NCBI RefSeq assembly: GCF_017654505.1
Contig: NC_054534.1
Coordinates: 25,673,189-25,737,188, forward strand
Source of the DNA: Polyodon spathula
Lineage: Eukaryota > Chordata > Actinopteri > Acipenseriformes > Polyodontidae
Length of the DNA: 64,000 bases
Reading direction: 5' to 3'
Shown: positions 63,602 through 64,000 of the stretch, one piece after another
How positions within the stretch are numbered: position 1 is the first letter of the stretch
Layout: every line of letters begins with the position of its first letter
Program-made: the position numbers and the translations under genes
The notes under the pieces: model-generated
What the model was told of the DNA's origin: nothing
The model's input: the letters and a program-made list of their open reading frames with translations, nothing else
The model's database searches: none

Positions 63602-64000
63602 GTCTCCCTTAGACTTTCTTATGCAATGTAAGTCTCCTAGGACTTTAGAGAACATCAGTCCAGTAATGAAAACAACACTGCGGCCTCCTGTAGTTAAATA
63701 ATAACACATCCTCAGGCAGCACTGTTACACACTGAATGAATTACTGTCTTCATTTATTAGCGTACTTCTATAAATATGTATATAAAAAAAGTAGTTTTTG
63801 GCTTGTTGCCAGGCACCATCAAAAGAGCTACACGTTGGAGTTGCAATGTACTATATTATATGAGATGCTCAATATTTTTAACGTCAGGTGTGTTAACAAC
63901 TGCTCTAAAAACAGTTTTTTATACGGAAATTATATTGCGGCAGACTTTAACTCGCTAACGTTGGTCTTGCATTAATTGCATACGCATGTTGCATGCCATC
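63602..64000. other. Window end, nothing recognised
   Basis: AT-rich sequence; short open frames at 63736-63975 have no domain. Confidence 0.5.

Overview
The window is vertebrate nuclear DNA. It is AT-rich and CpG-poor, carries a spliced vertebrate gene, and is dominated by dead transposons, solo LTRs and microsatellites. A tRNA-derived SINE with an L2-like tail, fish-type Tc1 elements and Leu-tRNA-primed LTR elements point to a ray-finned fish. Some interspersed repeats resemble ones I associate with sturgeon or paddlefish, but that assignment is tentative.

The one clearly intact host gene is ESM1 (endocan), on the plus strand. It has three coding exons (5523-5832, 7977-8132, 9171-9274), encodes 189 residues, and its 3' UTR probably runs to about 10.93 kb. 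Upstream (1-5.4 kb) lie a SINE, a broken Tc1-like transposase and an ATTT/ATT microsatellite. Convergent to ESM1, on the minus strand between 27.73 and 23.10 kb, are exons of an alpha/beta hydrolase (GHSRGAH nucleophile motif). They contain two in-frame TGA codons and missing or interrupted exons, so I read the locus as a decaying pseudogene. A further open exon at 21.5-21.7 kb (minus) has no assigned gene.

The rest is accessory DNA. Five or six LTRs are visible: solo LTRs with 5-bp target duplications at 20.2 and 29.0 kb, and less certain ones at 35.5, 51.4 and 62.9 kb. A complete compact LTR retrotransposon lies at 47,037-49,702. It has paired LTRs, a Leu-tRNA-type primer binding site, a polypurine tract, a GGCAC target duplication, a gag-like reading frame with two CCHC knuckles and a 57-bp tandem repeat, but no pol. 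The 29-kb solo LTR is a relative of it.

Among DNA transposons there is a 1,143-bp internally deleted Tc1 element (45.3-46.5 kb) keeping only the DNA-binding half of its transposase, a foldback hAT-like element inside ESM1 intron 2, three copies of one small foldback family (8.9, 11.7, 45.0 kb), and a Harbinger-like element (54.2-55.6 kb). Two domesticated-type coding relics on the plus strand, a CGGBP1-like zinc finger (40.5 kb) and a spliced BEN-like domain (42.5-44.1 kb), are each broken by one small lesion. A 37-bp minisatellite lies at 44.3-44.6 kb. No CRISPR array, bacterial operon or RNA gene is present. The most interesting objects are the pol-less LTR element, the decaying hydrolase and the BEN-like spliced relic.
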